DNA of 12,019 bases from Xanthoparmelia taractica (GCA_033085395.1 JANQBS010000596.1:1-12019); one strand, 5' to 3'; shown: positions 1-7,906, numbered from the stretch's first letter. A program made the numbers and translations. Notes: generated from the letters alone by a model not told the origin.

Positions 1-77
<77 letters not shown>

Positions 78-118
78 TTAATATTAATAATAATAATTAT
101 AGTATTAATAATAATAGT
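1..118. repeat. TAA trinucleotide microsatellite
   Basis: Twenty-five uninterrupted TAA units fill positions 1-75. They are followed by a degenerate tail of TTAATATTAATAATAATAAT type to about 118. The array starts at base 1, so its true length is unknown. An uninterrupted trinucleotide tract beside RIPed DNA is common in AT-rich fungal isochores and often ends an assembly contig. Confidence 0.97.
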
Positions 119-1940
119 AACTTTTAAAGAAAAGCGACTAACTAAAGTTATCTACGTTTATTAACATTATAATTTATCTTTTATTACGTTAAAGATACGA
201 TCTAAAAATTAACTCTCTACTATATAGTAATAGGTCGCGACCTACGAGAGTCTATCTTAAAAGAATTCAGGCTAAAGAATAGAGTAAAGATTCTTTATCC
301 CTTATACGAAATTTAATCTTTCACGATTATTCGCGTCACTAAGATTCTCTTTAGCTCTAACACTTTACTTATTCGCTAAAGATCTTACATAGTCTTATAT
401 ATATCTTTTAAGATTCTATTTATCTTCTAGTTAGAACGAAGCTTCTAAGAAAAAATACGCTTAGCTATATAAGACGAGATCTTAAGAAGAGTGAAAATCT
501 TATATAGACAATTAGCATATAAATTACGACTTCACTATAAGATATTTTCGTTTAGTAAAGATATAATATAACTATAATCGTTCGTTATAACACGTATCGT
601 ATAATCTAAAGTGTACTATCGTGCGATAATTAATAAGAATATTAATACGTAAAGCACTTTAGTCTACTTCTAAATTAATCTAATTTAAAGAATATATATA
701 GATACTAAGTAATAATAATCTCTTTACTATTAGAGCGATACTTTATTATAAGAAAAATATATTCGATAAGAAATATAATTCTCCTTACTAATATAGTATA
801 AATTAGATTCTCTTATATAGATTCTTTTAAAAGATAACGTAATTACGTAAGAAATACGTATAACTTACCTTCTTATATATCTCGATTATAAATAAATATT
901 AGTGATAATAATTTAAAAACTCTTTTATTATATTCGTACTAGCGAATATTAATCTATAATAGATATTACTTATAACTTATTTATAACTAACTTACTCTAT
1001 AAGAATTATTATTATAATATAAAAGTAAAATCGAAATTAGAAAGTCTAAGATATTAATAGTATATAAGATTATTTTATCGGTTTTAAAATAGTAATATAG
1101 ATAGAGTAGCGACTATAATAAATTAAAGATTTAAAATTAGAAGATTAGAAAAGTATAGCGACGAATATTATTAGAAAGACTATACGTAGATAGTCGAACG
1201 TATTAATAGAGATATCTAAAGTTATATATACGTTAAGAAGCTCGTATATAGATTAGCGTATCTACTAATAGATTAGAAATAACTTATATAATCTTAACGA
1301 ATAGCATATTAATTCACGAAAGTTATAAGACTTCTAAAGTTATATCTTATAACTTCTAATAATAAAATCGTTAGAGATAGATTAATAGATAAGAGAGATT
1401 CTAAAGAGAAGATTAGTTATATAATATTATCTTAAAGAGATACTTAGTGGGAGAAAAGATAAGAATATAGAGATAATAATAACGTATAGAGTTATAAGTC
1501 GATTAATCGATAATCTTAGTTATAATCTTATGAAAGCTATAAGATAGATCGATTTAAGTATTAAAAACCTAGAATTTAATATACGATATTCGCTTACTTA
1601 ATAGATATATATATTATTAGTTAAAAGAAAGCTTTTAAGTAATATAATTAATTATCTTAATATTAGTATTCAATCTAATTCTTAATTAGATATAAATAAT
1701 ATAATATATATTTATCGTAATATCACATAGTTAAGACTCGATTATAATCGACTCTCCTCTCGAAGTAATATTTATTTAATAATATACCCTTCTCTTATTC
1801 TCTTACTATTAATAATACTATACTCTATAATCTTTATATATCTTATTAGCGTAATATCTATAAGATTAAATCACGTTAGCTAATCTATATTTCTTATTAA
1901 GTTGGATTTTCTTCTAATAAATTATCAAGTTTTTACTTTT
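119..1940. other. AT-rich, RIP-like DNA without genes
   Basis: The stretch is dominated by TA dinucleotides, and CpA and TpG are rare by eye. The remaining C and G sit mostly in CG, CT, TC and AG contexts. Stops occur in every frame within a few dozen bases and no ORF of useful length exists. This is the expected end state of RIP on a repeated element. The segment from about 1020 to 1640 is purine-rich on the plus strand, which could reflect a former coding strand, but no protein motif survives. I cannot say what the element was. Confidence 0.85.
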
Positions 1941-1954
1941 ACTACTACTACTAC

Positions 1955-2131
1955 TCGCAATAGTAGAACTGTGAGTTAGTGAGTTCAATATAAGGTCATG
2001 CTATTAGCGTTGTTTCATTAATATACGATATGCGAGACACGTGTCCAGAGGCGAATATATTTGTATGGTCACTGCACTAGCAACTAGCTCTTTATTCGAA
2101 TTGTTCTCTTTTAGAGCAAAATCGTTCTTCT
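1955..2131 (+). repeat. Direct repeat R2, copy A (177 bp)
   Basis: This begins TCGCAATAGTAGAACTGTGA and ends ATCGTTCTTCT. It aligns without gaps over 177 bp with 4441-4617. I count about 21 differences, all transitions. Seventeen of them put A or T in the other copy, mostly at TG or CA sites. That is the RIP signature, and this copy is the less mutated one. It is preceded by a short ACT tract (1941-1954) and RIPed DNA. Under the tandem-unit reading, R2 is the start of the repeat unit. Confidence 0.9.
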
Positions 2132-2133
2132 TT

Positions 2134-2285
2134 TAGTTAGTTAGTTAATCAATTAATTAGTTAGCGACTACTGTAACTACTACTACAATTATTACAATTC
2201 AGAGATCTCTCAATTAATATTAGTCAACTACTACTATAATTATTACTATAGTCGCTATATTCCGAAGATCTCTCAATCTATTATC
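2134..2285. repeat. GTTA/ATTA tetranucleotide tract and imperfect duplication
   Basis: Positions 2134-2164 are a run of TTAG and TTAA tetranucleotides. After it, a segment starting AACTACTACTACAATTATTA (about 2177) and ending GATCTCTCAATTA is followed by a similar one starting AACTACTACTATAATTATTA (about 2226) and ending GATCTCTCAATCT. Together they form an imperfect tandem duplication of about 50 bp. No coding potential is seen. Confidence 0.6.
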
Positions 2286-2573
2286 TCTCGCTAAAGAGTT
2301 ATCGCATTACTAGACCTATGGCTAATATATTTTTAGATCTATTATTAGCATATTTCTCGCTGAAGATTAATATATTTCTAGATCTATTGTCAACAAGATC
2401 TCTCGCTAGAGAGTTATCGTATTACTTGACCTGTGACTAATATATATTTAGATCTATTATTAGCATATCTCTCGCTAAAGATTAATGCTTTTCTAGGCCT
2501 ATTATTAGTATATTTCTCGCTAGAGATTAACGTATTTTAAACCTAATTGGCTAGTATATCTCTCGCAGGAGAT
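2270..2573 (+). repeat. Palindromic module array, block 1
   Basis: A module of roughly 45-60 bp is repeated about six times. Each has a core near CTCTCGCTAGAGAG, seen around 2285, 2354, 2400, 2469, 2514 and 2560, which can fold as a 5-bp stem CTCTC/GAGAG with loop GCTA. Cores are followed by TTAATATATTTCTAGG-like or GTTATCG-like sequence and then CCTATTATTAGCATAT. Variants carry GCTAAAG or GCTGAAG, which are transitions. The last module, GGCTAGTATATCTCTCGCAG at 2549, matches the last module of block 2 at 3940, so the two blocks are related copies. Confidence 0.8.
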
Positions 2574-2593
2574 TCGCAACAGTAGAACTATGA
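2574..2593 (+). repeat. Short third copy of the R2 start
   Basis: TCGCAACAGTAGAACTATGA matches the first 20 bases of R2 at 1955 with two transitions. Similarity stops after about 20 bp. It directly follows the last palindromic module of block 1, which hints that the R2 start is itself a recurrent junction sequence. Confidence 0.7.
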
Positions 2594-2615
2594 TTCCTAC
2601 GTCGCATTACCACGT

Positions 2616-2790
2616 CCAAAGCCTTCTACGGCCATCACATACCTATCATATACCAAAGCCTTCTACGGCCATCACATACCTATTATATATCAAGGTCTTC
2701 TACGGCTATCGTATACTCATCACATATCAAGACCTCCTACGATCATCGCTTGTCAAGGCCTATGGCCGTTGCTTTTTAAGACCTATAGAA
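2616..2790 (+). repeat. 37-bp minisatellite, about five units
   Basis: Units start at 2616, 2653, 2690 and 2727 with an exact 37-bp period, and shorter degenerate units start near 2754 and 2776. The conserved core is CCAAAGCCTTCTACGGCCAT, drifting to TCAAGGTCTTCTACGGCTAT and TCAAGACCTCCTACGATCAT. Changes between units are mainly transitions. A 76-codon ORF runs through it (2590-2820), but 37 is not a multiple of three, so successive units would be read in different frames. I do not treat it as a gene. Confidence 0.93.
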
Positions 2791-2875
2791 GGATCCCTAT
2801 CGTTTAAACCGTTCGTTTAAAGGTCTAGACTAGTTCAAATAAAGCTATTTAAACCTTTAGATTGTCTAATCTCCT

Positions 2876-2900
2876 TTGAACTAGATCGTTCTAATAGTTT
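2876..2900 (+). repeat. Direct repeat of a GACTAGTTCGTTCTAATAG-type motif (second copy 3516-3540)
   Basis: TTGAACTAGATCGTTCTAAT here matches GGGACTAGTTCGTTCTAATA at 3516. The second copy lies in a 7-bp inverted repeat, CGGACTA (from 3505) and TAGTCCG (to 3540). A perfect 10-bp palindrome GTCTATAGAC sits just upstream at 3496-3505. The motif belongs to the same sequence family as the inverted ends of the 2822-3474 segment. Confidence 0.6.
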
Positions 2901-3179
2901 AGAGTCTCTTCGAAAGTCTTCATATTCTTCTTATTTACGATATCTATGATAATATGTAGATCTTGCTTCGTAAAGATATCTAGTCGAAATCATAACTTTA
3001 AATACTTTAATAGCTTAATAATCTTACTCTTAAGACTAGCCCTCTAATCTAATAGCGTGTGTTTAGTCTTAGATAATACACGTTCTAGTTTCGAGAATAT
3101 AGTAGATATGGAGTGGATATCAATAACTATCCTTAATAGCAGAGAAATTGCTTACGTTGTTCTAGTTCTAGTTACTAAT

Positions 3180-3431
3180 CGAGTGCTGTTCGGCCTTTCT
3201 TTGGGAGTATAAAGGAATAATTGTGAATATTGCTCGGTATTCATGATCAATGGACGTCATGATGGCGTGATAAGGTGTGTGTTGAATATTAAGTTAAATT
3301 GTTTGTGTGTTAGAGTGGTTTTTGCCCGCAATTCTCCGGTCAGCCCTATTGCTACTAAAAATACACCTAGCATGCTTAGATATTTACGTCAAATCGAGTC
3401 TAAATTTTACTGCATCAATAACTTAGACTAA
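3180..3431 (+). other. Non-RIPed island with a weak 62-codon ORF
   Basis: CpA and TpG are frequent here, for example TGTGAATATTGCTCGG and GGTGTGTGTTGAATATT, unlike the surrounding DNA, so RIP seems largely absent. A TATA-like TATAAAGG lies at 3208-3215, about 28 bp before an ATG at 3243 that opens a 62-codon frame to 3431. The predicted peptide has several cysteines (CVLNIKLNCLCVR) but no family I recognise, and no signal peptide. An ORF this short is easily a chance event, so I annotate the island rather than a gene. Confidence 0.35.
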
Positions 3432-3589
3432 TTAGTTCAGACCGTTCGTCCAGCTACTTGAACTAGTCTAGGACTATTTTAGATATCATTGGATGGTCTA
3501 TAGACGGACTAGTCTGGGACTAGTTCGTTCTAATAGTCCGTTCATTTGTAGCGGACGATCGGGAGCCTTGAACCCATATCAATATACTT

Positions 3590-3970
3590 CACGCATGTTC
3601 CTCACTAGAGAGTCATTACATTTCGAGACCTATAACCAATGCATTTCGAGCACGTTACTCGCTGAAGAGGTAGTATATTCCTCGCTAGAGAGCACATTTC
3701 TCACTGAAGACACACACATCACTCGCTAGAGACGCATCACATTTCACGGCCTGTGGTCAACGCATTTCAAGCACATTTCTCCCTGGAGATTAATACTTTA
3801 AATTAACTTATTTCTAGGCCTTTGGTTAATATATCTCTCGCTAGAGATTAAAGTCACATATTAACGTATTTTTAAACTTATTATTAGCACATCTCTTACT
3901 AAAGAGTAATATTATAGATTAATATATTTATAGATCATGGGCTAGTATATCTCCCGTAGAAGAATTGATC
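3590..3970 (+). repeat. Palindromic module array, block 2
   Basis: Further copies of the CTCGCTAGAG-type core occur near 3599, 3656, 3680, 3697, 3720, 3776, 3834, 3891 and 3951. They are separated by AACGCATTTCTAGGCCT-like or GTCAACGCATTTCAAGCAC-like sequence. The modules alternate between CTCGCTAGAGAG and CTCACTGAAGA forms. The 3590-3780 part keeps many CA and TG dinucleotides, whereas 3785-3970 is more AT-rich, so RIP has acted unevenly. A 78-codon ORF across the first part (3493-3729) is a by-product of the repeat. Confidence 0.78.
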
Positions 3971-4116
3971 GTTGCAAGTAATCAATAGCCCACGACTATT
4001 ATTTTGAATTCTCGTTTGATTATCGTATTGAGATCCCGAGATATATAACTAGTTATCTATATTGTTCACATTCACGTACTACTGGAAATTAACGCTGCAA
4101 CTCCAACGCCTATATA

Positions 4117-4185
4117 GACTTTTTATTAGCATATCTCTCGGTAGAATCAACGCATTTCTAGGCCTATAATTAATACATCTTCGAC
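4117..4185 (+). repeat. Isolated copy of the palindromic module
   Basis: TTATTAGCATATCTCTCGGT followed by AATCAACGCATTTCTAGGCC is one more copy of the block 1 and 2 module. Its palindromic core has decayed to CTCTCGGTAGAAT. It stands about 150 bp downstream of block 2. Confidence 0.6.
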
Positions 4186-4298
4186 ACCAGCCCTTCTTGT
4201 TCATCAGCGCTAATCTTATCTACTTGCTATAGTCGATATCATTAATAGTTATCTTCGAGTTCTTCGATCTCTTTCGATAACGTCTTGAATTATTTAGA

Positions 4299-4440
4299 AG
4301 TTCTTCTAGCGCTAGGGAACCGACCTAAACTTATAGCTAGAAAGATCTTAACGTGCCCCAGTGTTGAATATATTTAATTTTCTATTAATTCACTTATGTA
4401 TTCGTTATTTATATATAACCTTACTATTTGCGAGCACTAA
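4299..4440 (+). repeat. Direct repeat R1, copy 1 (142 bp)
   Basis: This runs from AGTTCTTCTAGCGC to TTTGCGAGCACTAA and aligns without gaps with 4683-4824. I count about 17 differences, 15 of them transitions. Fourteen of those put A or T in this copy, so it is the more RIPed of the two. It is immediately followed by R2 copy B at 4441. Confidence 0.9.
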
Positions 4441-4633
4441 TCGCAATAGTAGAACTATAAATTAGTGAGTTCAATATAAGATTATGCTATTAGCGTTATT
4501 TTATTAATATGCGATATGCGAGACACGTGTTCAAGGGCGAGTATATCTATATAATCACTACATTAGCAACTAACTCTTTATTCGAATTATTCTCTTTTAG
4601 AGTAAAATCGTTCTTCTCGCTCTTTCACTCCTA
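4362..4633 (+). mobile_element. Possible LTR-like sequence (TGTTG...CTACA)
   Basis: As an alternative to the tandem-unit reading, 4362-4633 starts TGTTGAATAT and ends CACTCCTACA, with the 5'-TG...CA-3' ends of a retrotransposon LTR. A TATA-like GTATATAACC is visible in the less mutated copy at about 4796. The same start occurs at 4746. No 5-bp target duplication flanks it, no convincing tRNA primer site follows 4633, and no polypurine tract precedes 4362. Both starts instead share 63 bp of upstream sequence. Low confidence. Confidence 0.2.
4441..4617 (+). repeat. Direct repeat R2, copy B (177 bp)
   Basis: This is the gap-free partner of 1955-2131, with RIP-type changes such as ACTGTGAG to ACTATAAA and GGTCATG to GATTATG. 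It abuts R1 copy 1 with no intervening base. The joint forms an exact inverted repeat TTGCGA (4428-4433), spacer GCACTAA, TCGCAA (4441-4446). Similarity to copy A ends sharply at 4617. Confidence 0.9.
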
Positions 4634-4682
4634 CATATATAGTTTTATAACTTCACTTTAAATTATATCGCATAGATATGGG

Positions 4683-4824
4683 AGTTCTTCTAGCGCCGGG
4701 GAGCCGGCCTGAACTTATAGTTAGAAAGGTCTTAGCGTGCCCCAGTGTTGAATGTGTTCAATCATCTATTAATTCTCTTATGTATTCGTTATTTGTATAT
4801 AACCTCACTGTTTGCGAGCACTAA
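4683..4824 (+). repeat. Direct repeat R1, copy 2 (142 bp)
   Basis: This is the less mutated partner of 4299-4440 and keeps GCCGGGGAGCCGGCCTGAAC where the other copy has been shifted to A/T. It ends at the same base, GAGCACTAA. Beyond it the sequence changes at once into heavily RIPed DNA (TACGTATAATATATAATAAA). With R2 copy B and a 65-bp spacer it makes a short 384-bp unit. Confidence 0.9.
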
Positions 4825-6440
4825 TACGTATAATATATAATAAAGTTATTATCTTAACTAGTTAGAAGAATTTAGAGTTATAATATTATTTAAGATAGAA
4901 TAAGAAAGATTATTAAGATTTTTATTAAGAGCTAGAAAGAAGTTAAAAGCTAGATATTATAAATAAGAACTTAAAATTAGTAATAGAAAAGAATATAGCT
5001 AGAATTAAAATAGGGTATCGTTTTTAAAGTCGTGCGGACGAGTATAATGAAAGTTTGATTTAAAAATTCTTATTATTCTTAATAACTAAGAGAAAGAGAA
5101 AAAGAAGAATACTAGAGAGATAGTTAAGCTAAAGTAGATATACTTAGAGTTTTTAGTAATAAGTATTTATACTACTTTAATTAAGTTCTTATTAAAAATT
5201 AATTTATATAATTATATTTTATAGAGTTATAAATATCTTCGCTAGAACGTATATAAGATACTAGATAAAGCTAATAGAATTAAAGTCTTATAGTCTTGCT
5301 ACTTGAACTTTTAATACTTTATTTTAGAGATATTATAATAATTACGTAAAGAAAATTCTTACTAATATAGTTATCTCTAATCTTTAAAGTTTAGTATTAT
5401 AACTTATCGTTTAAGCGACGTATAGACTAGGTTCGTACGTATTAATAGATTTATAATTTATAATATTATATTTAATATTCTTAATAATTAGTTACTAAAA
5501 ATTTAATTAAGCTTATTATTAATATCTCTAAGTAAGATTTTACGTTATTACGTAATTAGAAGATATAGAGTACTTAACTTAAAAACTACTTCTATCTACG
5601 TTAATTAATATTAATTTTCTTATTAGTCTTCTCTTAATATAGTATTTAAGCGTGTAAAAACTTACTATATAAATTAGAGTAAAGATTATATAGATAAGAT
5701 AGTAACTTATATAGATAGACGTATATAGACTATATGCTCTAATAATCTATATAATTATATATAACTCTAATTAGCTATAATTATTAAATAACGAGATTAT
5801 AAATTTATATTATTACTAAAATATATAGCTATAACACGATATATCTATCTTAATTATCTATTATAGTTTTAAGAGTATAAACTATAAAACTTATATTAAT
5901 AATCTTAGTAGCACGTTTAATAGAAATTAGAAATTAGTATTAAGTATTATAATAAAGTTCTATATATTCTAAAATAGATAGCGTAGATAATAAGAGAGTA
6001 TAGTAGAAACGATAATTAGCTTAGTTATAATCTCTTAAGAAGAGAATTTAAAATTAAGTAATCGATATTACGTCTATATTTAGATTTTAGAATAATTTAG
6101 TCGTATTTAATATAAGTAAAGAATAATAAAAGATAAGAGTTAAATATTATAGAGAAAAGATAATATAACGTCTCTTTACTATATAATAAGCGTGAAATAA
6201 GATTTAAGAAACGTCTTATTAAGAGCTAAAAGATTTTAACTTATTAAATAGTAAGAAGTATTCTAAAGTTAGAGTATATATACGCTTATAATAATAAAAA
6301 TATAGTAATAATAATAGAGAATTAAGCTCTACGTTATAGTATTTTTAATAAATATAATAATTAATAAGAAGAGAAGCTTTTAAGAGAGAAAGAGTCTACT
6401 AATATAGTTATTTAAGATATTAAAACGTCTAGAATATTAA

Positions 6441-6458
6441 AACGTCTCTAGAGACGTT
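6441..6458. repeat. Perfect 18-bp palindrome with extra ACGTCT half-sites
   Basis: AACGTCTCTAGAGACGTT equals its own reverse complement. The half-site ACGTCT recurs at 6425-6430 and 6461-6466, so four half-sites lie within about 42 bp. In DNA this mutated such an intact palindrome stands out, though its function is unknown. Confidence 0.85.
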
Positions 6459-6870
6459 CTACGTCTCACGTATTCTTAATATTCTTAAGAAACCTATCTA
6501 TTTCACCTTAAATTATAATATTATCTCCTCTATATTACTTAGCGATATCTTCTTAACGCGACTTAGACGTTATTTAAGTACTTTCTTAGTTTCTATATAT
6601 TCTTCGTCTTATTATAGTTTTTTATTTTATTAAAACTCTATTTCTTTCTTACTCTTTTTATAATTTACTCTTTTCTTAACTTTATATTTATTCTTTATAT
6701 TATACGTTTATATAATTATAAATAATATTAACTTAATTATCTTCTTAATTATAAATGCGTAAAACTTAAAAAAGATCTTTATATTAAATAAAGAGAGTTT
6801 TATTATAATATCTCTTACGTCTCTAATCTTTAAGATAAGTTATATCTAATAACACGCGATTACCTTTCTT

Positions 6871-6878
6871 TATAAATA
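6871..6878 (+). promoter_or_regulatory. TATA-like box before the 6890 ORF
   Basis: TATAAATA lies 12 bp upstream of the ATG at 6890. It sits at the edge of AT-rich DNA where such strings arise often by chance. The spacing to the ATG is too short for a normal transcript start plus leader. Weak support only. Confidence 0.15.
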
Positions 6879-6889
6879 CTAGTTTTGTT

Positions 6890-7084
6890 ATGGATTTGAC
6901 ATCTGCTCTTCGTATGCCAAGCCCGGTGTGGATCAATGTTGCTCCGGAGAAGAGTTTTCAGAGCATTCGTAGCCTATCTACTCAATCAAGTAGTCAATCC
7001 CACACACGTTCCATTTATTTCTTAACAAGTTTACGCTTTTTATTCGCTCTTTTCTTTATTATAATATTAGTCTTTGCTATTTAA
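6890..7084 (+). CDS. Short hypothetical ORF on a non-RIPed island
   Basis: The frame gives 64 codons. The first 40 or so are Ser/Thr-rich (for example SIRSLSTQSSSQSHTRS) and lie on a patch of balanced composition (6887-7014) with normal CA and TG. The last 20 codons run into AT-rich DNA and give a hydrophobic stretch, FLFALFFIIILVFAI, probably because AT-rich codons read as Phe, Ile and Leu. I do not recognise a family. It may be the surviving 5' part of a gene or element whose 3' part was overwritten by RIP, or no gene at all. Confidence 0.2.
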   Translation: MDLTSALRMPSPVWINVAPEKSFQSIRSLSTQSSSQSHTRSIYFLTSLRFLFALFFIIILVFAI

Positions 7085-7290
7085 TAATTAATAAAATCTT
7101 ATTTTTTCTTTATTTTTCATGTAAATTTATTAGGTAATAAGTTTCTCTATTTCTTAATTTACACATCACGTATATTAATATTAAAGAGAGTCTATTACAA
7201 TATCTATTATAGATTATTATTTTAAGATATATTAATTATTATCTACGCGGTTAATAAATATAATATAACGATTTAACATCACATCAGTAG
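7085..7290. other. AT-rich junction segment without genes
   Basis: This is very AT-rich DNA with stops in every frame. It changes within about 20 bp (around 7275-7295) into balanced-composition sequence. The change falls just downstream of the truncated minus-strand gene fragment at 7394-7660. No target-site duplication or terminal repeat is visible at the border. Confidence 0.75.
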
Positions 7291-7393
7291 ATCTTTGCTC
7301 GATAAAGCCCGATATCGACCTTACACCCTCTCCGCAATCGTTAGAGAAGCAGCCTCGATGCAAGAAAAATTTGGGGGAGAAATGGATTTTCCG

Positions 7394-7660
7394 TCAGCAA
7401 AAGAGGTCACATTTGGAGAAAACGTCACACTTGTCTTGGCCAAAAGTCATATTGAATGCTTTCACCCTTGCGATGCGGAACGATTTCCATGCTTCTCTCC
7501 GCTCCTCATGATTTGGTTCTACATAATGCGGTGGCCAGCCGAAGAAAGCGCATAAATGTTTGAATTCGTCATGCGATGAAGCAAGCCGGTTGTATTCGAA
7601 GGGAGCATATAGCGCGAAGAAAGCCTGAAGGGGGTCGCTCCCTTCCGTAGTAATATTCAT
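7394..7660 (-). pseudogene. Fragment of a fungal FGW-motif hypothetical protein
   Basis: The 88-codon frame begins MNITTEGSDPLQAFFALYAP. It continues with a short Ala/Ser-Ser segment, then EFKHLCAFFGWPP, a charged helix (HEERREAWKSF) and FNMTFGQD. This layout, FF..Y..F.Y, then EF..LC..FGW, an acidic/basic helix and FN..FG.D, is one I associate with a widespread family of short fungal proteins of unknown function. Such proteins usually continue for further residues. Here the frame stops after CDVFSKCDLFC, about 100 bp before the RIPed DNA, so the C-terminal part is missing or in an unreadable frame. The ATG is chosen because the same frame upstream reaches a stop with no other Met. The family link is from memory. 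Confidence 0.5.
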
Positions 7661-7723
7661 CCTGGTAGGAGTGGCTCCAAGGTGGGCTGGAAAGGGATTA
7701 AACGCGGTAATGCTGATGAGGTT

Positions 7724-7906
7724 TTAGCCTGATCTTTTTCGCCAGTTTCCCTCTGTTTGCCAGTCGATAATCACCTCCAAAGCCGCTACGGTTTGGAAAG
7801 CACCCAGAGGCGTCCTTGTTGAGCCCAGAAAAACCTGACCGTAGAGATCCTTGCACGATGAGATCAGCCTCTTTGTACGTCGAATGGACCAAACAGCGTA
7901 CTCACG
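7724..7906 (-). pseudogene. Unrecognised protein-like fragment
   Basis: The minus-strand stop-to-stop frame of 60 codons has no internal ATG. It carries the protein-like string KDLYGQVFLGSTRTPLGAFQ followed by TVAALEVIIDW and a charged end, WRKRSG. Its amino-acid make-up looks more like a real C-terminus than the competing frames, including the 64-codon ATG-started frame at 7698-7892 in the same DNA. I cannot assign a family. Its stop at 7724 lies 64 bp from the ATG of the FGW fragment on the same strand. It could be the end of a gene whose upstream part was replaced by the ALDH remnant. Confidence 0.25.

Larger units (their letters stand above)
2822..3474. mobile_element. MITE-like segment with imperfect terminal inverted repeats
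   Basis: The left end GGTCTAGACTAGTTCAAATA (2822 on) and the reverse complement of the right end (3452-3474), GTCCTAGACTAGTTCAAGTA, share an exact 13-base block TAGACTAGTTCAA and then TA...GCT. This gives a terminal inverted repeat of about 24 bp enclosing 653 bp. No transposase is encoded, so if mobile it would be non-autonomous. No target-site duplication is clear: the left flank ends TTAAA and the right begins TATTT. A related motif at 2876-2900 and 3516-3540 shows that GACTAGT-type sequence also recurs outside these ends, which weakens the case. The ends could simply be part of a local palindromic repeat family. Confidence 0.4.
4825..6886. other. AT-rich, RIP-like DNA without genes
   Basis: CpA and TpG are depleted and stops occur in all frames throughout, as in 119-1940. 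Parts of the plus strand are purine-rich, for example 4855-5130, as expected of a RIPed coding strand. No transposase, reverse transcriptase or integrase motif can be read with any safety. No long direct or inverted repeat to the left RIPed arm was seen by eye. A perfect palindrome lies at 6441-6458. Confidence 0.85.

Noticed and set aside
1..118. Telomere or CRISPR-like array at the left edge
   Set aside because: The unit is TAA, not a TTAGGG-type telomere repeat, and there are no spacers. It is a plain microsatellite.
2590..2820. 76-codon ORF on the plus strand
   Set aside because: It runs through the 37-bp minisatellite. The period is not a multiple of three, so units would encode different peptides, and no motif is present.
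3493..3729. 78-codon ORF on the plus strand
   Set aside because: It lies over the palindromic module block 2 and its upstream repeats, and its composition follows the repeat.
4362..4824. Complete LTR retrotransposon with paired LTRs
   Set aside because: TGTTG starts at 4362 and 4746 are only 384 bp apart, the second copy lacks its 3' half, and no primer-binding site, polypurine tract, coding region or target duplication is seen. Kept only as a low-confidence LTR-like sequence.
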